Assembly (NCBI RefSeq): GCF_016714285.1
Contig: NZ_JADJNN010000015.1
Location: forward strand, 121,655 to 185,654
DNA length: 64,000 nt
Source: Nannocystis sp.
GTDB lineage: Bacteria; Myxococcota_A; Polyangia; Nannocystales; Nannocystaceae
Direction of reading: 5' to 3'
Shown: in pieces, positions 17,196 to 27,358 of the stretch
Numbering within the stretch: the stretch's first letter is position 1
How the letters are laid out: each line of letters begins with the position of its first letter
Notes under the pieces: generated by a model
Databases searched by the model: none
Told to the model about the DNA's origin: nothing
What the model saw: the letters and a program-made list of their open reading frames with translations, nothing else
Program-made: the position numbers and the translations under genes

Positions 17196-19719
17196 TACGG
17201 AGATACCGGGCCAGGACGCGGCGCTGCTGGCCACGGGGGGCCTCGCCGGCACGCCGGCGTACATGGCACCCGAGCAATTCCTCGGCTCGCCGCCCGACGC
17301 CCGCAGCGATCAGTTCAGCCTGTGCGTCGCGCTGTACGAGGGGCTGTATGGGCGACGACCCTTCGCGGGCGAGACCGTGGCGGCGCTGATCGACGCGGTC
17401 ACGCGCGGCGAGCCGAGGTCGCCGCCGCCGGAGCGCCGGGTGCCGATGCGGATTGTGCGGGTGGTGATGCGTGGGCTGGCGCGAGATCCAGCGCGGCGCT
17501 GGCCGTCGATCGACGCGCTGGTGGCCGCGCTCGGGCGCGGGCCCGGTCGCGCCAGGCTAGTGGGCCGCGGCGGCCGGGCTGGATGCTCGCGGAGGCCAGC
17601 GGGCGGCGCTGATGACCGCGGCCGAACCGCCCTGCGCCCGCGCGGGGGCGCCGGAGCTCGAGGGCCTGTGGGACCCGACGCGACGCGACGCGGTCCACGC
17701 GGCCTTCCTCGCCACCGGGGTGCCGTTCGCGGCGGCGGCGTGGACCCGCAGCGAGCAGCAGCTCGACGCATACTCTCGCGGCGTGGAGCGAGATGCGGCG
17801 CGAGTCGTGCGAGGCGACGCAGGTGCAGCACACGCAGTCGATGGCGTTGCTCGACCTGCAGGACGATCCGCCTCGACCGGCGGCGCGAGGCGGTGCGGGC
17901 ACTGGTCCGGGTTGCTCTTCGCCCGGGCCGACGCCGACGTGGTGGAGCACGCGGTGCAGGCTAGCGGTGACCTGGCGCCGCTCGCGACCTGCGGTGATAT
18001 CGAGGCGCTGACCCGGGCCGTGGCGCCGCCGGAAGATCCCGAGGTGCGACGCCGGGTCGAGGCGCTGCGCGGGCTCCTCGATCAGGCGCGCGCCCTGCTG
18101 AGCACCGGCAAGTATGTGAGCGGGGGGGATCAGGCACTGTATTGCGAATCGCGGGCCGCGGGCCTTCGATTATCCGCCGCTCACGGCGGAGGCGCTGGTG
18201 CTGGCGGCGGAGCTGCACGACGCGGCCGGTGAGCCCTTCGCGGCCGAGCAGACGCTACACGCGGCGATCCGCAGCGCGTCGGCAGGGACGCGCGACGACC
18301 TGCTCGCGCAGGCATGGATCGATCTGATGCATGTCGCGGGGCTGCAGCTCGGGCGCTTCGCGGAGGCGAAGGACTGAGCCGGGTCGCCGACGCGGCGGTG
18401 GTCCGGGTCGGCGACCCGCCGCTGCGGAGCCCGGCTGCTGGGCGGCGAGGGGGCGCTGCTCAAGGCTGCAGGCGCGTACGCGCCGGCGCTGGCGAAGTTT
18501 CGCGCCGCGCTCACGCTGCAGCAGCAGGTGCTGTCCGCGGACGATCCGCGGCTGGCAGATTCGTGGACGAGTGTGGGCAATGCATCGCGTGAGCTCGGCG
18601 ACTTCGCCGGGGCGCTCGAATGTCATGAGCGGGCGCTCGACCTGCGACTGCGAGCATTCGGCCCCGATCACCCGGAGGTCGCGCAGGCCCACAATCACCT
18701 CGGCTTCGTGCTCGCCGACCTCGGCGCCACGCGGAGGCGCTGGAGCAGCACACGCGCGCGCTGGAGATCGTCCGCGAGGCGCTGCCACCCGGCATCCGGT
18801 GGCGACGACGATCGAGATGAGCATGGGCACCGCGCGCACGCAGGCGGGCGACCTGCCGGCAGCCCGGGCCCACTACGAGGCGGTGCTGCAGGCGTGGACG
18901 CGGACGCTGGGCCCCGATCACCCCGACCTGGCGCTGATCCACAGCAACCTCGGCGCGCTCGCGTTTCGCAGCGGGGATATCGATGAGGCGCTGACCCAGG
19001 CACGACTGCGGTACGATCTTCGAGCGAGTGTTCGGGCCCGATCATCCGCCCCTGGCTGGTGCGCCGAGCCGGTCGGCATGTGCCCCGACCCGCCGAGCGA
19101 GCCGGCGCTGGCGCTGGCGATGTATCGTCGAGCGATGGCGATCCGCACGGCCCACCTGCCACCCGACCACGCCGACCTCGCGCACTCGCACAGCAACCTC
19201 GCCAGCGCCCTGTACGCGCTCGGCGCCGCGACGAGGCGCTCAGCCACGACCCGAGGCGCTGGCGATCACCGAGCGCACCCGCGGCGGCGAGCACGAGCCG
19301 CTGATCCCCCTGCACAGCAACCTGGCGCTGTCCCTGATGGAGTTTCGGCCGCCCGGCGGAGGCGCTCAGCCATTACCATCAGGCGGTGGCGATCGCCGAG
19401 CGGGTCTGCGGCGCACAGTGCCCGGCGGTGGTGGTGCCGTGGACGGGGTCGGCGATGCCCTCGGTCGCGCTCGGGCGGGCCAGCGAGGCGGTGCCAGTGC
19501 TGACGCGGGCGCTGGCGCTGGCGCACCCGCCTCGATCGACCCGATCGACGTCGCCGGCATCCGCTTCACGCTGGCCCGCGCGCTGTGGACAGCCACCAGG
19601 ACCGGGCCCGCGCGCGCACGCTGGCCCGTGAGGCGCTCGCGGTCTACGCGGCTGGCGGCGCGGGCCTGGCGGAGCAGCGCGGCGAGGTCGAGCGCTGGCT
19701 CGCGGGGCACGGTCGCTGA

Positions 19720-20232
19720 TCACCGCAGGGACGAACCCGGCCCAGGCAGGCCGGCGATCCACGTGCGGGCGGCGCTGCGGTCGCGGCGGTCGAGCTCGAA
19801 TGTATGGACTTCACCCTGGGTGCGGGTGACGACCCGCAGGGGCCCAAGCAGGCGCCCGATCGTCGCGATGGCGATATCGTCGATCGGGACATGCAGCGAA
19901 TCTGCCGAGTTTGCGACCTGCTGCTCGGGCGAGAGTCCGCGCAACTCGTCGAGGTGGCGCCGACCCGCCGCCTCGGTCGCGGGGTCGGCCGAGCGCCGGG
20001 CGGCGCGGACGATGGCCCCGATGTCGGCGACCAGCAGCGCGCCGATGAGGCCGTCGACCGCATTGTCGCGGTGGAGCTGCCAGCCTGAGACGAAGAACAA
20101 TCCCTCGCCCGAGAGATACAGGCGACCGAGGTCGACCCGCACGCCATCACCGACAGCAGGCAGCGGTCGCCGGGCGACCTCGATCACGTGCAACACGCCG
20201 GCCGGGTCGCTGCGGTAGGGGCCTCGGGACAT
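19720..20232 (-). CDS. Hypothetical protein, PH/GRAM-like
   Basis: 170 residues, no family identified with certainty. The opening (VIEVARRPLPAVGDGVRVDLGRLYLSGEGLFFVSGW) has the strand pattern of a PH or GRAM-like domain, followed by a helical segment and a C-terminal strand (VHTFELD). Its TGA abuts the kinase stop codon in the convergent direction. A degraded piece of the same coding sequence occurs at about 22585-22668, on the other side of the ATPase/TOPRIM island, so this gene marks one flank of that island. Confidence 0.65.
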   Translation of the reverse strand: MSRGPYRSDPAGVLHVIEVARRPLPAVGDGVRVDLGRLYLSGEGLFFVSGWQLHRDNAVDGLIGALLVADIGAIVRAARRSADPATEAAGRRHLDELRGLSPEQQVANSADSLHVPIDDIAIATIGRLLGPLRVVTRTQGEVHTFELDRRDRSAARTWIAGLPGPGSSLR

Positions 20233-20307
20233 TGCGGGGAAAGTAGCGCGGGTGTTCGCTGATAACAAGTCGTCCAGTGCCGCCCGGGATGACGGCACGT
20301 GGCACGA

Positions 20308-21121
20308 TTACGATGCGGGCGATTGAAGGCGCCGTCCCAGAACGCCAACAAATTCCTGAAAATCGCGGGGTTGCTCGCCCAGCGGTAGGCGGAGCAGTGA
20401 CTTCGCCACTTCCATGGCCAAGCGCTCCCCTTGCAAGAACTTACCTGCTCGATCCTTAACACGCATCGACGGCCCGATCGTGGCACGAAGCAGTTCCTTG
20501 CCTGACATGACGTCGAGCCAATGACCGGTGCCGAAAACGAGGTCGCCCACTCCGCCTCTCATCCGCGTCAATGTAAGGTCCAGCAAACGCTCGATCTCGT
20601 CGTGTTTGTGTCAGCTTCAGACACACACCCGGCGGTTGGCGGAGCTTCCATCGCATTTCCAACCAGACCAACATGGCGGCCTCGAAGTCGAGTCGGCGAT
20701 TCGCCTCATCCAGGATCAGCTTCCGGACTTCCGATTCTGAAAGCCGAAGGTGTGGGCACTTACAAAAATACAACGGATCGATGAAGTAGTTCTCGAGTTC
20801 TCGTTTTCTCCAAACCAACAGATTGTGTGTGGCCGGTTCAGGAAAATTCGCCCAGCTCCTCTCGACAAACGCATCGGGACAACCATCTCGGTCAATCAAG
20901 AAATAATAGCTTGGATGATGACCAACCATCGCTTTGGCGGCTTGGTGAATATTCTCGCAAGCACCTAACGCTCGGACCGAAACGCTTGCCATCTCGTTCT
21001 GGCGCAAGAGCTCGCGGAGCACACTCGGATCGAATACTGCGTCGTCACGCCCCTCGACGAACACGACGTGCTGCGCCTTGAGTTGAACCGCGTCTTGAGA
21101 CACTCCGGATAGGACGCGCAT
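20308..21121 (-). CDS. DUF4435/TOPRIM-like protein (AriB-like), one frame change
   Basis: About 270 residues; candidate effector of a PARIS-like defence module. Residues 19-30 (VVFVEGRDDAVF) give the TOPRIM glutamate (Glu23), FLIDRDG (Asp77, Asp79) the DxD motif, and VWRKRELENYF the R.E.EN signature of DUF4435 nucleases. The first 190 residues are in one frame; KHDEIERLLDL onward to the stop at 20308 is in another, so one base is gained (or two lost) near 20600-20615. GAGGTGA lies just before the ATG, 11 bases after the ATPase stop codon. Local G+C (45-58% in sampled lines) is well below the neighbours. In PARIS the homologous subunit is a nuclease released by the ATPase when phage anti-restriction proteins are sensed. 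Confidence 0.72.
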
Positions 21122-21132
21122 GGCGGTTCACC

Positions 21133-22244
21133 TCACTGATTCGGGACAAGCAGGCGCCGCCGATCCGCGTCCACCGCGTGGAAGACCTGCTCCGAGTGCG
21201 TGGCAAGAATGTACTGGTTGTCGGGTCCGACCTTACGCAGTTGCTCCAACAAATCCGCATGCCATTCTGCGTTGAGGTGGAGCTCCGGTTCGTCGACGAG
21301 GACGATTGCTGGTACCTCAACACCCTGTCGACGAGAGTAGCGCCAGATCAAAAAGAGCGTCGACACGATCTCCTTCTGCCCTGAGCTCAGTCCATCGAAT
21401 GCGAATGAGGCTGCTTCACCTTGAGGACGGATTCTAAAGTCTAGAGTATTGTCGGGCAATGGCCGTAACTTTTCGATTACACCTCCGGCGTAACGTAACA
21501 ATAGCTCGTTGAGGAGATCCACAGTTTCCTCGGAAGTGTGGCGATCGGTGCCCTCGAAGAGCCCGCCCGCCCGATGATGGAGCGCAGCATCTCCATCTTG
21601 AACGTGCTGAGCGCGGACATCCGTCCACCACGACGTGTAAATCGAAGTCGATCTCGCGGAGAGAAGTGATCCGACATCACGGCGAGATCCGGGTTGCCCT
21701 CCTGCACCTTTCGATAGCTATTAAAATGTAGCAGCGGCGGCGAAAGCACAGGCTCTCCCCCAAGGGCAAGGAGATTGGCTACCATTTCTGCGAGAAACAG
21801 ACCTCCCTGTTCTCCGCTGCGATTGGCCATGGCCTCTCGCATGCCTGTGTCACCCTTAACCTCTAGACTAAATTCCCCCCCCTTGAGTCGACGGATTAGG
21901 AGACGGACTGCAACCATTCGCGAATCAAGCGCGAAGGTCCCGTTGATCTCCGCTTCGGTCTGACCTGAGCGGATTAGGAGGTCCGCGAGGTCAACGAACC
22001 CTTCGCGGTCGAGTACCGCTTGATGAAATAGCTTCTCACCGAATGTTGTGGCGAGGAACAAGAGCCCGATACACTCGAGAACAGACGTCTTACCCCCACC
22101 ATTCTGGCTACCGAGAACAATGATGTCGAGATCCTCGGGCATCTCAGGAGCCGGGAAGTCGATGCTAAGGGCATCAAGCCGCTTATAGTTCCGGACCTCA
22201 AGACTCCGGATCTTCACGGTGGGGGGGCTCTTCGGCGCAGACAT
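21133..22244 (-). CDS. ABC/AAA-type ATPase (AriA/OLD-like), one frame change
   Basis: About 370 residues; predicted sensor ATPase paired with the downstream DUF4435 protein. Walker A is GSQNGGGKT (45-53), the signature is LSSGQKEIVS, Walker B is AIVLVDEPELHL and the H-loop is YILATHSEQV, the usual order of RecF/OLD-like ATPases without a long coiled coil. The N-terminal frame ends after RSIIGRAG and the frame continuing with LFEGTDRHTSEETVDLLNEL runs to the stop, so one base is missing near 21568-21582 in GGGCGGGCGGGC. The length fits AriA of PARIS; OLD, Septu or Gabija ATPases are alternatives, but those lack a separate DUF4435 partner. Composition suggests horizontal acquisition. Confidence 0.75.
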
Positions 22245-22741
22245 CGAGAGGGATGGTCCTAGAGGAAAGGGTGGCCGGTCTGTCGGCTGGTTTCATGACC
22301 CAGATGCGTCCGCGCAGTCAAGTTTTCGCCCAACGGATAGCCGAGTGGCGGCGCAAGATGCGCACTTCGTTGAGACCGGTCGAAATCCAACGTCGAACCT
22401 GTAGAAAAGCAAGATTAGTGTGTTGAATCCCGACACGCAGAACTTGTGCCGGGTCCCCATATCCACGAGATCGGGTCTCGGGCCCTTGACGACCGGGGTG
22501 AGGATGGCCTCGACCTGACCGAATCCCCCGATGATATGCAGTGTCGTGGCACGATGAATGGGATGACCTGGAGGTGGCGGCGGCGATATCGTCGAGCGGA
22601 CGTACAGCGAATCTGCCGAGTTTCTACCTGCGGCTCGGGCGAGCGCCCGCGCGGATCGTCGAGGTGGCAGGGAGCGCGGGGGACCGATAGCGAGGGTAGC
22701 AGGAGGCCTCGCAGCCTGGAAGGGTCCGAGGAGCCCGTCGC
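22245..22741. other. Gene-poor right flank of the island with gene remnants
   Basis: No intact gene. Low-G+C sequence continues to about 22430. A minus-strand stretch read as IIGGFGQVEAILTPVVKG (about 22470-22540) looks formerly coding but has no recognised family. From about 22585 a decayed copy of the PH-like gene follows. Confidence 0.5.
22585..22668 (-). pseudogene. Decayed partial copy of the 19720-20232 gene
   Basis: The bases from CGATATCGTCGA to TCGTCGAGGTGGC align to 19873-19962 with scattered substitutions and small gaps; the shared core AGCGAATCTGCCGAGTTT is exact. No frame spans the copy. It lies in the same orientation as the intact gene, 2.6 kb away, bracketing the ATPase/TOPRIM pair. 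Confidence 0.65.
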
Positions 22742-23815
22742 TCAGCCATCGAGAGCGCAACGAAATCCGGTCTCACGTGTCTCCCCCTCATCGTCTTTGC
22801 CGCCGCCCTTGTGGCGTGATGTCGCCAGAGAATAGCCCACGGCGCTCAACGACCAGGCGCCCCACCCCGCACCCCGGCGAGCCACTGATTCCCCGGTCGG
22901 CTCGCGCAGCGGATCCACCGTGGGCAGCGCAGCGTATCCGGCGGAGTCGTAGCCATCAGCGGCCCATTCGGCGACATTGCCTGCCATGTCGCACAGACCG
23001 TATACCGATGCTCCGCGCATACAGAACATCGCCACCGGAGTCAGCGTGCGGTACTCCTCGCGGTACGGGCATTCGGGACCGGGCTTGTTCCCGGCGATGT
23101 CCCAGGGCTTGAAGTTGGCGTGTTCGCAAGTCGGTTCATCCATGCCCCATGGATACTTGCGGCCATCGGTCCCTCGCGCTGCCTTCTCCCACTCGGCCTC
23201 GGTCGGTAGGCGTTTACCCTGCCACGCGCAATATGTATTTGCCTGAGACCAGGTTACTGACGCGGCCGGCATCTCGGCGAGGGCTGGGACGAAATTGCTC
23301 ATACCGTCTACACCCCGGTTCCACTCCACGTCCCACTTGGGCGGGGGCACGCAGATCCCAGCGTTCAGGCACTCTCGATAGGCCCCCTTGGTCACCTCGG
23401 TGCGATCGATCCAGAAGGCCGACACCGTGACCTCGCGGTACGGGAGCTCGCTCTTGGCACAGGAACCGGAGAATTCGTCAGTATCGAAACCCTCGTGACA
23501 ACCCATCCAGAACGGCCCCGCCGGGACGTGCATCATCCCATCGCGCTCCTCCGTACAGGTGCCCGTGTTTGCTGTACAGGTGCCCACGTTGCAGCTCTGG
23601 TCAGGACGACACGCGCACCCCAACGTTCCGCAGGGGCAGGCATCGTCGGTCTCACAGGCTGGGGGAGCGGTGGTCCCGGTGCCGTTGCTGGTCGTGTCGA
23701 TGGTCGCGCTGGTAGCCGTCGTTTCGCTCGATCCGACCGGGGATCCACCGCAGGCCACGACCAGAACAGCGATGCTCGCGCAGCTAAACGAAAGTTCCGC
23801 ACATGACCGCGCCAT
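22742..23815 (-). CDS. SUMF1/FGE-like domain lipoprotein
   Basis: 357 residues. The lipoprotein signal ends VLVVAC (Cys22), then a Ser/Thr linker and a small Cys-rich segment (CETDDACPCGTLGCACRPDQSC). The C-terminal 240 residues are a formylglycine-generating-enzyme-like (sulfatase-modifying factor) domain: VPAGPFWMGCHEG, RLPTEAEWEKAARG, PWGMDEPTCEHANF and GLCDMAGNVAEWAADGY. The usual GGSW motif reads GAGW. Such exported domains often have no FGE activity and act in sensing or binding, so the role is open. The ATG at 23815 best fits the signal peptide; another is at 23839. Confidence 0.85.
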   Translation of the reverse strand: MARSCAELSFSCASIAVLVVACGGSPVGSSETTATSATIDTTSNGTGTTAPPACETDDACPCGTLGCACRPDQSCNVGTCTANTGTCTEERDGMMHVPAGPFWMGCHEGFDTDEFSGSCAKSELPYREVTVSAFWIDRTEVTKGAYRECLNAGICVPPPKWDVEWNRGVDGMSNFVPALAEMPAASVTWSQANTYCAWQGKRLPTEAEWEKAARGTDGRKYPWGMDEPTCEHANFKPWDIAGNKPGPECPYREEYRTLTPVAMFCMRGASVYGLCDMAGNVAEWAADGYDSAGYAALPTVDPLREPTGESVARRGAGWGAWSLSAVGYSLATSRHKGGGKDDEGETRETGFRCALDG

Positions 23816-23908
23816 GGCCGGTAGTTTCCATGCGGGCATACCTTGATGAAATCGGAAGCCCGGGGCATGTCAAGCTGCACGCGGATGGACGAACCCCCCA
23901 CTCGCTGC

Positions 23909-26610
23909 TCACTTGGCCGGCGGGCCCTGGACGCTCAGCGTGACCGCGGCCTCGCCGAATTGTTTGTGGTTGTCGGTCGCGCGCAGGGTGATGCGGTGCT
24001 TCCCGGGGCTCAGCTTGCGCAGCACGATCCACGGGCCCTGGCCGAGCTCGCCGTCGCGATCGGAGCGCCAGCGAAACGCGGACGCGGCGGTGATCGGGCC
24101 GTCCTCGAGGTCGAACGCGGTCCCCGCGAGCACCAGCGGGTTCGCGGAAGTCAGCGCGATGGGCTTCGCGCCCGGGCCGGTCACATCCGTGGGCGCGTCG
24201 AGGTTGACGCGCGGCGGCTTGCGGGCGACGACGAAGCTCGAGGTGCGGGCCTCGGTCGTGCGGACGCCGTCGGAGCTGAGGACGCGGAGCACGGCCGCGT
24301 CGCCGCCTGGCAGATCGCGGAGATCGACGGCGAGCTTGGGCTGCGACTGCGCCACGGCCACCGGCCGCCAGCTGTCGCCGCCGTCGGGGCTGTACTCGAT
24401 CGAGTGCACCAGCGTATCGCCGTCGCTGTCCTTGGCGGTCCACGTGAGCGGCGCGGAGCCGCTGGCGGCGAGCTTGGGGTCGAAGGTGAGGCCGTCGATC
24501 TGCGGCGCGCTGGCGCTGACGATCCGCTCGGCGATTGGCTTGTTCTTGCTGCGCAGCACGATCTTCGCGGTCGCCGGGTCGTACGGGACGATCACCGCGA
24601 AGGGCTGCGGCGCGCCGGGCTTGGCGTCGTGGGCCACAACGTCGAAGTCGTGGCGCAGCAGCGCGGCGCCGCCGCTGTCCACCAGGGTGAGGCTGTAGCG
24701 CTTGCCCTGCGAGGTGCTGCGCAGATCCTCGCGGCGAAAGATCTGCTCGAAGGGCGCGAAGCTGGCCTTGTCGCCGCGCAGCGTGCCGCGGACCAGCAGC
24801 CAGGGGCGCTCGGCGGGCGGAGCCTGGAGTGCCCACATACCCGGCGGCGGCGCGACGAAGCCCAGCATCGTCGACGCGGGCGCGGGGCGGCGCAGCTCGG
24901 CCCGCTCGGCGCCGTCGGGGCAGCGCAGCGCGCCGTTCGTGGTGCGATCGATGAGGCGACAGTAGGTGTGCGGCGAGACCCACTGCGGCCGCGCGTAGGA
25001 CATGATGTCGTGGGTGTGCCCGCCGTTCCAGGTCGCAGGGACGATCTGGAAGCTGCGCGAGGCATATGTACGCAGTCCGGGGTTCGGGCCGATCGCGGCG
25101 TGGGCGTAGGGGTGGTCCTCCCAGGTGGGGCCATCGTTCTGGTGGTCGGCGCTCATGACGTTTGAGTCGTGGACGTGGAGGAGGCCGTAGAAGTGGGCGA
25201 CCTCGTGGGCCATCACCTCGCCGCCCTGACCGCCGCGGACGTTGTGGCCGAACATCACGTTGAGCCCGCCGTACTCGACGCCGCAGCCGCAGCGCGCGTC
25301 GGGCATCAGCATGTAAAGCCCGTGCTCGGGGCCCTGGGGCAGGCGGGCGACGGTGTTGACGGCCCACTGATAGGCCTCGCGCGCGTGGGCCGAATCGTCG
25401 GCCCAGTCGAAGGTCGGCGGCGAACCGAGCATATACGCGGGCACCACCGTCGCGGACGAGACCGGGAACAGGCTGCGGGTGTAATCGACGTGCTCGTTGA
25501 AGTCCGAGAACGGCGGCGCGGCCTGGTTGCCGAGGGGGTTGGTGGTCGAGGTGGTCGCGTAGGTGGCCCCGTAGAACCACAGCGCCTGGTTCGCCGCGAA
25601 GCGGACACGGCGAGCCAGGACATTGTTGGTGAGCGACTGCTCGGCGCGCTGGGTGACGGACGAGACGCGGACCTCGAGGTCGCGCTCGCCGGGCGTGGTC
25701 TGGTCGAAGTCGAGGAGGAAGTTGAGGCTGCCGGTGACCATGTTGCGGTCGCCGGGCAATGGCGTGACGGAGATCGTGCTGCTCGAGTTGTTGGTGATCG
25801 GGCCGAGCACGCGCTCGCCGGCCGAACCGCCGCCGACGTTGCGCACGGCGAGGGTGCCGGTGACGGCGTCCCAGCGGCCGCGCGAATCCTCGACGCCGCG
25901 GATGTATACGCGGACGAGCGTGCGCTTGCCGCCGATGAGGGGGATGCGGTTATCGGGGACCTGGATCGCCTGGGTGACCTCCATGCCGGTGACCACGAGG
26001 TCGCCGACCGGGCCGAAGAAGAAGTCGTCGACATTGATGTGACCCCAGGGGCCGCTGGCGTTGTCGACGACGCGCAGCCGCGCGGTGCGGCCGATATAGG
26101 TGGGGGTATCGAAGACCTGGCGGATCATGGTCTCGTCATTGCGCCCGGTGACGGCCCGCACGACCACGTACTCGCCGTCGGGGAGGGTGACGCGGGCCCC
26201 GAGCGAGGATCGCCGGCGCCAAGGGCTGCTCGCCGGGCGCGACGCGGACGAGCAGCTCGACGCGCAGGCGCTGGAGGTCGTTGCCGCCGCCGACCAGGAA
26301 GCTGATCTCCGGGACCGTGACGACGAAGGGGTCGGACAGCAGGGTGCCGGTCGGGCGTCGCCGTTGTCACCCTCGTAGGTGCCGACCCAGCAGCGGCCGA
26401 GCTGACCGGGCGAGGTCCAGGCCGACGCGCGGCGACGGTGTTGCCGACGATCGGTTGGTTGCTGAAGGCGGTGCCCGTGGCGCTCCAGCCCTGCAGGTCG
26501 CAGCGCTCGAAGCCCCACGGCGACTCCGGCGGCGGCGCAGCGACGGCGGCCCCGGCGTGCAACAGGGTGAGGATGGCGAGGGATGGGAGGGTGCGCGATT
26601 GGAAAGACAT
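23909..26610 (-). CDS. Secreted zinc metallopeptidase with Ig-like C-terminus, frame changes near 5' end
   Basis: About 900 residues. A signal peptide starts at 26610 (MSFQSRTLPSLAILTLLHAG...AAVA), followed by a jelly-roll-like stretch (WGFERCDLQGWSATGTAF). The zinc motif HEVAHFYGLLH with a downstream NVMSADHQND turn marks a metzincin-type peptidase. The C-terminal part has Ig/cadherin-like beta domains (SIEYSPDGGDSW, GTAFDLEDGPI, HRITLRATDNHKQFG). Between about 26430 and 26190 three frame changes are needed: ASAWTSPGQLGRCWVGTYEG, DPFVVTVPEISFLVGGGND and ARVTLPDGEYVVVRAV are in different frames from their neighbours. From 26190 downstream the frame is open to the stop. Likely a predation-related or surface protease; substrate unknown. 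Confidence 0.8.
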
Positions 26611-26735
26611 GGCGAGCGGTGTCGCGGTAGTTCCTTTGGCGTCGCGGCGAGATTGCGGGGGGAGAGAATTATTTTTTTGCGCGATCGTGGGCGGTGAGAA
26701 AGGCCGGGGCGAGCAACGTGGTAGGCTGCCGCGCC

Positions 26736-26957
26736 ATGAGCTCCGATTCGGACGCAGCCGCCGCCAGACTCCGCACCGCGCTGGAGCTCTCCGAGCTCGC
26801 TACGCGGATGATGGAGCAGAACCTGCGCCGCCGTCACCCCGCGGCGAGCAACACGGAGATCCGCAAGCTCCTCGGGATCTGGCAGCGCACGCGGCCGGGC
26901 GCCGAGGACGGCGACTGCGTCGGTCGACCGATCGCCCTGTCGAGGTTCGGCGTGTGA
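26736..26957 (+). CDS. Small antitoxin-like protein paired with a nucleotidyltransferase
   Basis: 73 residues. The sequence LATRMMEQNLRRRHPAASN followed by EIRKLLGIWQRTRPGAEDGD resembles small proteins commonly encoded just before AbiEii/MNT-type nucleotidyltransferases. The stop TGA overlaps the GTG of the next gene (GTGA), which suggests translational coupling. Function as the antitoxin half of a pair is inferred from this context only. Confidence 0.6.
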   Translation: MSSDSDAAAARLRTALELSELATRMMEQNLRRRHPAASNTEIRKLLGIWQRTRPGAEDGDCVGRPIALSRFGV

Positions 26958-27133
26958 ACGAACTGGTGCGGGCACTCGCGGCGATCGCAGTGGAACTGGA
27001 GTGGTTGAGACGCCCATGGGCGCTCGTCGGCGGACTCGCCGTCAGCGCGCGGGCTGAGCCGCGCACCACGCGAGACGTCGACGTCGCGGTGTCCTTCCTC
27101 CGACAAATCCTGGATCGACGAGATCCCGTTTAG
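26954..27133 (+). pseudogene. Truncated AbiEii-like nucleotidyltransferase
   Basis: Only the first 59 residues remain. ALVGGLAVSARAEPRTTRDVDVAV matches the GG...R.T.D.D core of nucleotidyltransferase toxins (AbiEii/DUF1814-like), and then the reading changes to unrelated sequence (FLRQILDRRDPV) and stops. The catalytic aspartates are present, but the rest of the domain (normally 150-250 more residues) is missing, so it should be inactive. The 225 bases to 27358 hold no further recognisable piece; a minus-strand 72-codon stretch there has no family. Confidence 0.6.
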
Positions 27134-27358
27134 TGGTCATGGCATCTCGCAGGCAGAATCTGCGCTGCAAACCCAACCATCCACGGTACTTGGCCTTTGT
27201 CAGCCCCCGTCGCGCCCAGTGCCCGTCGCCGCCCACCGCCCGTGCCTTCGTTCGCGAGATAGGCCGTGACGCGCGAGGCGAACCGGCGGGGAGCGGGGAG
27301 GACCAACGCCCCTCTTGGGTCCACCAGCGTTCGGCTCAACATGTGCATCGTGACGCGA

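Larger units (their letters stand above)
16622..19719 (+). pseudogene. Ser/Thr protein kinase with TPR repeats, many frame changes
   Basis: Hanks-type kinase related to the intact gene at 27359-30388 and nearly the same length, but readable only by moving between frames about ten times. Glycine loop (LGAGGMGVVYA, near 16770), VAIK-like region near 16850, HRDMKPDNVLV (17100), DFGLA (17160) and PAYMAPEQ (17255) are present; from 16905 to 17560 one frame is open. After 17600 the TPR part (GDFAGALECHERALDLR, GPDHPEVAQAHNHLG, ARAHYEAVLQAW) alternates frames until a final EVERWLAGHGR and a TGA at 19717-19719. Residues are still conserved between the shifts, so the changes are recent or artefactual. 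A TTG at 16589, overlapping the sigma-factor stop, is a possible start. Confidence 0.75.

Noticed and set aside
23560..23600. Near-repeat TGTACAGGTGCCC twice
   Set aside because: It encodes the repeated Cys-rich segment of the SUMF1 lipoprotein and needs no separate explanation.
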